DNA of 64,000 bases from Promerops cafer. Its lineage: Eukaryota; Chordata; Aves; Passeriformes; Nectariniidae. Where the stretch lies: positions 1 to 64,000 of the forward strand of contig VZSE01004136.1 of the NCBI GenBank assembly GCA_013398275.1, written 5' to 3'. Positions 12,271-20,400 of the stretch are shown here, piece by piece; position 1 is the stretch's first letter; the number at the start of each line of letters is the position of its first letter. The position numbers were made by a program, and so were the translations under genes. The notes beneath the pieces are model-generated. The model was not told where the DNA came from. It ran no database searches and saw nothing but the letters and a program-made list of their open reading frames with translations.

Positions 12271-13075
12271 ATGCTCACCTTTGTCCCAGTGAAGGTACAG
12301 TGCCATTCCATGGAGGTGGACACCCCCGAACTGCCTGGGTGGGCTGGAGCTCTGTGGGGATGGTGTGGGACAGGGACCCCACTCTGAGGCTTTGCTCCCT
12401 AGGCAGGCTGTCACAGACACTGAGGAGGAGATGGACGTGGACATTAAGATTGATATGGAGGAAGAAATTGAAGGAGATGTAGAAGATTACAGAGAGGAAG
12501 AAATGGAGGTGGATGTGGAGGAGGAAATGGAGGTGGAAATGGAGGTGGAAATGGAAGATTATGTTGAAGACATGGAAGTGGATGAGAAAGGTGAGCAGGA
12601 GGACGTGGTCTTGGGATGAAGACCAACCCCAGCAGCAGGACAGGCAGGTGCTGGCCATGCCCTGCCCCCAGGCAGGGTGGGTCCCCTGCTGCCAGGCTGG
12701 GGCTGGGCTGGGTGGCCCCGCTCAGGGACACGGTGCCCGGGGGGGCCCTGAGTTCTGGTGTCACAAGCACCACCCCCGGCCTGCCCTGTGCTTGCTTTGG
12801 ACCACGCCTTGGGTCCCACTGCCTGGGGCCCCCCTCAGCCCCAGCCAGGCTCAGTCCTGCTCTGCCAGCGTGTCCCAGCCTGGATCAGCCCTCTGTGCCC
12901 CACTGGAGTGACCATGCCGCTTGCTTTTCTTCCAGGACTGGTGGAGATGCCGGGCAGGGATGCCATCCTTCTGGATATATGTTTTGGAGTTTGTTACTCT
13001 CTTCTGTACATATGTTTCATACATTGTTATATAGGTTTTTGTAATGTAAATCCATTTTATAGGTTGTTGCTATAA
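12271..13075 (+). CDS. Possible unrecognised small spliced gene (acidic repeat protein) or noncoding transcript
   Basis: I do not recognise a family. Three segments join in frame: 12271-12294 (ATG, donor AAG|GTACAG), 12407-12590 (acceptor GGCAG|GCT, donor AAAG|GTGAGC) and 12936-13075 (acceptor CTTCCAG|GA, stop TAA). They would give 115 residues: a short start, about 55 residues dominated by E, D, M and V in an imperfect repeat, then a cysteine-rich hydrophobic C-terminus. A canonical AATAAA follows 57 nt after the stop. The hydrophobic tail may simply be AT-rich 3' UTR read as protein, and the acidic block a GAGGTGGAAATG minisatellite. The unit runs toward LPIN3 on the same strand as EMILIN3, so it could also be a distal alternative 3' end of EMILIN3 or a long noncoding RNA. 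Confidence 0.25.
12419..12590 (+). repeat. Purine-rich minisatellite encoding an E/D/M/V-rich acidic tract
   Basis: Imperfect tandem copies of a GAGGTGGAAATG-type unit, almost entirely purine plus T on the + strand. One frame is open throughout and reads as acidic residues with regularly spaced methionine and valine. The opposite strand is also open as a pyrimidine-rich frame, which weakens any coding argument. Confidence 0.75.
13005..13012 (+). promoter_or_regulatory. Pumilio recognition element TGTACATA
   Basis: Exact match to the PUF consensus UGUANAUA. A second match, TGTAAATA at 13128-13135, overlaps the poly(A) signal. Two sites within 130 nt of a 3' end suggest a regulated mRNA 3' UTR, by analogy with known PUF targets. 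Confidence 0.4.
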
Positions 13076-13131
13076 AGATTTTTACATTGAAAATACATTG
13101 TGTAGTTCATTTTTGTTGCTGCTCTTCTGTA

Positions 13132-13137
13132 AATAAA
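13132..13137 (+). terminator. Poly(A) signal AATAAA of the + strand unit at 12.3-13.1 kb
   Basis: Canonical AATAAA in an AT-rich 3'-UTR-like block, followed by T-rich sequence (CTTTATTTTT). It marks a likely 3' end on the + strand about 4.3 kb after the EMILIN3 stop codon. Confidence 0.5.
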
Positions 13138-13149
13138 CAATCTTTATTT

Positions 13150-13828
13150 TTAACACTCCAGCTATATGTGCACTTGCTTTGGGCACAGGGAGCATTTGCA
13201 GGGTTGTGGGTGCCTGGTGCTGGAGGTCCCTGGGGCTGTTGGCATGGCCACCCTGGGGCTGCTTGTGCACAGAGGGGTCCCACTGACAGGTCACACTCTC
13301 CTTGCAGCTGCTTTGGACACACATGGTAAATGTAGAGGAAAATTCCAGTGGGCCCTGGCCCCTGGGATCCCACGAGGGAGCAGGGCTGAGCCTGTGTGGT
13401 CCTGCAGAGCCTCATCCAGGGCTCCTCCCTGGGTGTCCCCAGTGCTTATGAGGCTGCGCTGGGCTGCGGGCACCCCCTGCTCCTGGGCACCCTGAGGGGC
13501 TGGAGCCAGCCTGGAGTGAGCCTCAGCACAGGGGCCTCTGGCTTTTGCAAGGTCTCCTGTCCATTCAGCCCCATGTACATACAGAATAAGCCTGGATTTG
13601 TTTTCTGCTTTTAATTAATTTTCCTACCTTAGCTAAACGCAGTAGTTTTAAAAAAATTAAGGACAAAAAGCCATTTTCTAGAAGCTGGTCCCATCATTCC
13701 CAGGACCTACTTGGTAGGATGCTTGAGCAGAATAAGCCCAATCACATTTTAGAAAGGACTTGGAGCCTGGCTCCCACTTCTATGCACAGGGCTAGAGCAG
13801 ACAAGAGGCAGCCTGGATTAAGGCACTA
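13150..13828. other. Spacer between convergent transcription units
   Basis: About 0.7 kb with no gene. It contains another TGTACATA at 13574-13581 and AT-rich sequence near 13610-13660. Confidence 0.6.
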
Positions 13829-13834
13829 TTTATT
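13829..13834 (-). terminator. LPIN3 poly(A) signal (AATAAA on minus strand)
   Basis: TTTATT on the + strand reads AATAAA on the minus strand, about 440 nt after the LPIN3 stop codon at 14277-14279. It is the first canonical signal I found after the stop. Confidence 0.55.
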
Positions 13835-14276
13835 ACTGCTTTTAGTTCAGAACACTCAAAACCCCAGCATTTTCTACTGACCTTCACAAGTTGGTGGGCA
13901 GTTTCAGCTACCAGACTGCAGGTAGCTGGACTGTCTGGAACACTGGTCCTACCAGAGGTAGTAATAGCTATGTCGGAGGCTAATCAATAAATACAACAGT
14001 GAACAACCACCACTTTAAAAAAAGAGCCAGGCTTTAGAGGAGCTACAAACACTAGAAGAGACCCAGCTTTCAGGAATTTGTGTTTAGCAACTGGAGTTTT
14101 TATAAAGTCAGAGTTCTCTCTTACCCCTTTTGGCTTCCTGCTAAGGGGTGTCATGACCTCTATTACAAGTGCAAAATGCCCAAGCAACAAACAGGGAGGG
14201 CGAGGTGCACCTGGAGCATTTAGTCCTGGCAAAGAACGTGCAGGAGACTCTGGGTCAGGTCTCCACAGGGATGGGT

Positions 14277-14421
14277 TTAGGGCAAGCCATCCAAGTGAAC
14301 ATCAGGCACTGGAGGTCTCCAGCAGGCAAAGTGGCTGTACTCTGGGGACACCAGACCAGCGCTCCTCCTCTGTCCCACAGGAGGGAAGAAGACCTCCACC
14401 AGCTCCGACAGCCGCTCGTAT
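14277..14421 (-). CDS. LPIN3: LPIN3 last coding exon (stop codon)
   Basis: Acceptor CCCCACAG|AT at 14422/14421; encodes YERLSELVEVFFPPV, the end of the C-LIP domain, then about 30 less conserved residues to TAA at 14279-14277. Confidence 0.92.
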
Positions 14422-17400
14422 CTGTGGGGGTAAGAAAGGAGTTACATTGGGGTCACTGGTGTTTGTTTGGTGCTTCTCTGCATCAAAGCTGGGCCATCCC
14501 AAAGATGCTGAGGAATAAACACTTTGCTTACGTTGACTTTTGGTTCTTTGAGAGCTCCTGGATCAGCTCTCCCTTGGGGTTTACTGTGAATATGCGGCTC
14601 TCTGGCAGCCCCACTTGCTTGTAAGCGTAGACATCCTGCCCAAGGAAGGCCAGCATGGCATGAGAGCTGCAGGAAGGTGCCACCACCCAGCCTGAGCCCT
14701 CCCTGCACACCTGGAGACCCACTCACATTGGGCCTGTTCCCAAAGCCCGCATAGAAGGGACACTTTGTAGCAAACAGTTTTCGGATGTCTGTCAAGCAGG
14801 TGACCTTGAACACCTCTGGCTTCTTCTCAATCACCTCCCTGCAGCACAAGAGACACAGTCACAGTGGCATCAGCTGGCCAGGACTGTGGGCGCCAAACCT
14901 GTCTGGGGCTCAGGGAAGTGATTTGAAGGGTAAGAGGTTTTGTGCATCAGAAGCTCCCCTGTGAAGCTCCAGCAAGGTCAGGCAGGTCCCCTGCTGCCTC
15001 CCACGAAAGGCATTGTGCACCAAGAAGGGCAGAGCAGTTTAAGGCCAGGACATCCCTCAGGGTCAAGCTGGGGAAGGGGGTGCTGTCCCCAGGGATACAG
15101 GAATTGCAGGAAAAGACAGTACCTGTGGAAGGCAGACAAGAGGCTACTGGGGGAAAGCAGCATGGGGCCCATGGGGAGGCCACAGCCTTGCTCATTGACC
15201 CATTTGAGGTAGCCTTTGGTGATGTGGGCCATGCCAATAGCCCTGGCCGAGCAGTAGAGGAACTTGTAGCCATTCCTAGAGAGAATACAGGGAGTCCCTC
15301 TGAGCTGTGGCCTCGGCAAGGCATTCTCCTGCTCTGAGGAGGAAGAGGTAGCCAAGTACCTGGCCTAAGACCAAATCTTAATCCAGTAAGCAAGGTGGTT
15401 CCACAAAGAATATGAATCCCTTATCTGGAAACCCAGACTAAGCCAAATCCCCACCTGCCTCACACTGGGAGTCCCTGCATCACCCTCCATGCTCGTCCCA
15501 GCAGCCACACACCCACCCAGCCCAGCTTCACAGCACCCACTGCTGCCCAGCACCCTCACACAGCACTTTCATCCCACAGCACTGCCTGTCAATTGTGGAG
15601 GGCTGTACCCAGCCCTTGCAGACACCCAGGTGGGGAACAGCTCAACAGAGGTGGTACCAGGTGGCCAGAGGCAGCTGAGGTGCCGGTGGAGTCCCTGCAA
15701 TCCCCAGGACTGCATCCCTCCCATGTTCCTCCTGGGGCCAGAACAAGCCATCCGCGGGCCCACAGTGCCTCTCAGTGGCCACAGGGGCCAGGGACCAAGC
15801 TAGAGGCTCCGCAGGGAGTCACTGGTGGTGTTACCCCACCCTGGGCTGTGGGAAGTGATCGCTGGGTGCCCAGAGAGGTACCAGCACTGCTGTGCTGGGG
15901 ACCCCCGTGCCACCACTCTCAGGTGTGACCTTAGGCAGTCTTGTCTCCTCCGCTGCTCAGCTATATCTCCCCAGCAAAGCCTCCACTGACACACACTCCT
16001 TCCCGGGAAGGTAGTGCCAGCATCTGCTCCCAAGGGACCCTCTGCTTTCAGCCCTCAGCATCATGTAGGCAGCGCAGCCAGCATCAGCCACCACTGACAG
16101 CAGAGAGTGCAGCTATCTGGGCGTGCATCAGCCAGTAAGAAGCCCTGACTGACTCCATCAGCTTCCTACTTCCCCTTGGCCTCAGCTGATCCAATACCTA
16201 CAGGTGGATTTTGTGGAAGAGTTTAACAATCCCACGGTGAGTCCAATCTTTACCCAGTTGTGGCAAGATCTGTCCAAGAGCATCGGATCTAAAAGGAAAG
16301 GAGGCCAGGTTGGTCTCACCCAACGTGGTGAGTATCCACCCCCACCCCAATCGGGTTTGTGCTCCCTTCTGTCTGCTTATGCAAGGCTTTAAAGGAGACT
16401 TTCCCCTAACAGGGCAAAACAAGGATTTTGGGATGGGAGAAAGGCCTTTTACTTGGTGATGGTGCCATCGATGTCTGAGATCACCACTTTTTCGTTCCAG
16501 TTCCACAGGTAGATGGTGGCCTCACAGCGGCACGTGCCCTGGTACTGAGTTGTCACGCTGAATGCCACCTCGTTGGGTCCATCCTGCAGATTCAACCTTC
16601 CCTGGGGCAGAGGGGCAGCAAAAGTGTTACACCAGCACCAATTCACACCACTCCAAGGCTTGCCAGAGGCCAGACTGCCACTCAGCCAGGCCAGAGATAC
16701 CAAGACTCTACAGGGTGGCCAACAAGGGCAAAATATTTGGATGTCCTATGAAAACACGAGGTCAGGAGTAGAGAAATTTCTGTTTAAGGGTAGTCTCATC
16801 CCTACACACATGGACAGTGAAGATGGAGGAATAAATACATACAATTTGTTCGGAGGAGAGCCGCAGGGATTTCTTGAAGGTTGGCAGAGGTTTCTGAGCA
16901 GGAGCTTCCCCTGCCAACATGTCCCCAGGGTGCAGGAGCTGATCGTCACTGGATGACTCCTTTTCCTCCTGCCTACACAAAGAAGAGAAGGGGTCAGCCA
17001 GAGTCTCAAAAAAGCTTTTTACCCTTTTTTGTTCGGCAAACTTAGAATAACTCATGATGTAGGAGAAGAGACCAGGAGCATCCAGACTCCTGAAGGTGAC
17101 CTGGGAAGGAGGCACTCACCTCTGCTGAGCAGGCTCAGGCTGCAGCATTCCCACATTGGCTTACCCTGTCTTGTAGGCTGGCAGAGGTTTCTGAGCATGG
17201 ACCTCCACTGCCAACATGTCCCCAGGGTGCTGGGGCTCACTGTCACTGGATGACTCCTTTTCCTCCTGCCTACACAAAGAAGGGAAGGGGTCAGCCAGAG
17301 TCTTAAAAAAGCTTTCTACCCTCTTTTATTTGGCAAACTTAGTAATAATTAGTCACACAGGAGAAGAGACCAGGAGTATCCAGACTCCTGAAGATGACCT

Positions 17401-20400
17401 GGGAAGGAGGCACTCACCTCTGCTGAGCAGGCTCACGCCGCAGTGTTCCCACGCTGGCTTTCCCTGGCCTGGGCTGCTGCTGCAGGCAGAGAGGGGTGTG
17501 CTGGGTCTGCTTAATTTTCTTCACAGTGACTGGAATGGGGCTGTGCTCTGGATTTGGGCTCAACACAGTGTTGATAACAGAGATGTTTCTGTTATTGCTG
17601 AGCAGTGCTTGCACAGAGCTAAGGGCAAGAGCAGGGGCTGCTTTGCTTTTCTTCCAGTTGGAACAGCAATGCCAAAAGAGGTATCACTGCAGTCCCTGCC
17701 TTCACAGGGACACTGCTGGTGGAAGAGGAAGCACAGCCTGGTGCTGTGGTGGGCCAGGGAGACGAGCAAGCACACGTGCTGCCCAGGGACCTGGCATGAC
17801 AGGCACACAGCAGGAGGTCTCACCACTACAAGGTCCACATTACTGCATTACCAGGTGTTGCTTTGCTGCTCAGGTATTAACAGACCAAAGAGGCCTTTTA
17901 CTTGGTAGTAACCTTAAGAAGTCACCTCGTCAGATCCTGGATGTCCTCGTAGTCAACCTCAGGCCATCCCCAGAACCCTGCTCCCACCCCTGTCAGTCAG
18001 CTGAATGATGCCTGTCCCCTGGGGATATGGTTGTCATATCCACTGCTGCAAACATACCCCCTCTGCTGGGAATTCTCTCCTCCTCCAGGAGAACCAACAC
18101 CTTCTGTCTTTCTTGGGCATCTTCTCCTTCACCAATTCGTCGATGATGCTCTGTGAAAATGGCAGAACATGGGATGAGGTCAGTCCTCATTCTGGGCCCT
18201 GCTGAGAATCATAGCCAGTACATATGCTGTACCACTGACCTCAGGAATGTTCCTCTGGAAAGCCTGCAAGGCCAGGACTATGGGACCAGCCACTGCCCAG
18301 TTGTAATACCTGGAAGAAGCAAGAGGGATGAGCACATCATCATCCTGCAGCATGGCCAGGTCCCACAACTACTTCGGTACAATCATGCTCTGGGATGGAA
18401 TCACATTCCTACAGGAGAGTTTGCACAGGGAAAAAGGGTCCATGCTGTCCGTTGTGGGATGAAGCAGCAGGAAGAGCAGGCCACTCACTTCTTGTTGATC
18501 ATTATCACCAGGTCCGGGTCACTGATGAGCCTTGGATTCTCAGCAAACTGCTGGTAGGAAACCATGTGTTCCATGAACTTCTCTGGTGGGACAGAGGCTG
18601 TGTCATGCCTTTGGAGGACAGAAAGGATTTCAAGGCTGAAGATTCCCCCTCCCCTCCTACCTACCATGAGAGATCTGCCTGTTGCCCCTGAGGCCCCCGC
18701 ACAGTGACAGGGCAACTGTGGGCATCGAGTCAGAGTCCATGGGGCTGTTGGCAGGCAAGGTGGATGGCAGCTGGATACACAGAGAGTTGCTGGGGTCTGT
18801 CACAGGCCTCAAATTCTGCTCTGTGTCACTGCCAGCAAGGGAAACAGTGGTGACATCAGAGGAGAGCTTTAAACATACCTCCATCCTTTGTGCCAGGGGA
18901 ATTGTTCAAAAACGTCTGAGCTTGGCCAGCTGAGGCAACTCATACCTCCCGGGGAAACAGAGAGCCACCGGCTTCTCGTCCAGCTCGGAGAGGTCTTCCA
19001 TGTAAATGGCACTGGAACCCAAGTGAGGACTTCTCTTGATGGATCCTCAATGCACAGACAGAAGAGAGAGAGCTTAGCTGAATCACCTTTCCAATCACCC
19101 CAGCATCTATCGAGAAAGCCAACAGAGTTTTCCTCATATCCATGTACCATACAAACAGGGCAGCCATTTTCCTACTGGAAAAACTGCCATAAGTCAATGG
19201 CAACAGAAGTGCCTCAAGACACCTGCACTAGCATGATCCTTAAATATACTGTGAAGGGGGGCACATAAATGCTTCTCTGTGATTTTCCCCAACTTGGAAA
19301 GCTCAGGATGAAGACACAAGTCAGGCCAGGTGCTGTCAGACACTTGAAATTAAGGTATGGCCTGTACTGCTGAAAAAATCTTCTAAGTATGCAAAAGCAG
19401 AGACTTCGAAGGGTGGACTTCAGGCAATATAAGGCAAGAAAACCTTCCCAGGAACTGGGTGGTCACTGAAAGGTGGACACCTAAGGCATATATTTTCAAA
19501 GAGAGCTTAAAGGAGCTGGCAGCACACAGAGAAGGCAAAGCAAACACACCACACCTGGAAGTCATGAAGTTACACTAATGGGACAACCCAGGTGCTCATC
19601 TGAGTCAGACACATCTGCAGGCTCAAACACCACTTCAAGCAGCACCAGACACCCTCTCACCTTGCCTCCTCTGCCTCTCCAGCTGTGACTTGGGGCCTTC
19701 TGAGCCCACCTGCCTTGGAGCAGTGGCTCCCTCAAAGGGCTCCACATCTGGCTGAGCCTCTGGCACAACATTCACATCTCCCTTCTGTTTCTCTTGTGGG
19801 ACTGAGTAGGCCCCCAAAAATCTCTTTGCCCTGACAGCACAGAGGAAGTCCTTTAGCCTGGAGATGCTGTTCCCAGTCTGTGGTGTAAGTGTTGGCTCAG
19901 CTGCAGACACAGCCAAGGAATGAGATATGCACTGAGGTTCTGCTGGGCTTGAGTCTCCTCCCGGATGTTCAGAGGTGGCAACAAGAGGGTTTGCCTCATC
20001 CACTGGGACCAGTGTTGCAGAGATGGCGGTTGCTTCAGCAGCCGTGATCTTTGTGGACTTGGCTGGTTTAACTCGCACCAATTTATTCACCTCAAGAAAA
20101 GCAGAAGAACAGGTTTGAGGATGGGAAGTTGCCCAAAGCATCACACAGAAGAGGACGACTTCCCTAAGGCTGCCTGGCCACAGCCTCCTCTGCTTTCTGC
20201 AGGTCTTTTGGACACCCATTCCCAGCAAAAGAACAAGAGCAGGGACTCACCATAGGGAGCCTTCCCCAGGTCCAGTTCATGTGGGATTCAGCCCCTAGAG
20301 AAAAACCTTCCTGTGGTTTGATCTCCAGTTCAGAATCACTTTTGGAAGACTGATGGCTCAGCCTGAAGCTGCAGGAAGAGAAGGTGATGTGGGGCCTCAC

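Noticed and set aside
17120..17164. Separate microexon from the repeated copy of the 17418-17479 exon
   Set aside because: It lacks a convincing acceptor; the in-frame TAA at the duplication junction also rules out a fused exon with copy B.
18946..19011. Shorter LPIN3 exon using the CCAG acceptor at 19012
   Set aside because: It breaks the reading frame with the preceding 430-nt exon; the acceptor at 19046 restores frame and extends the lipin match.
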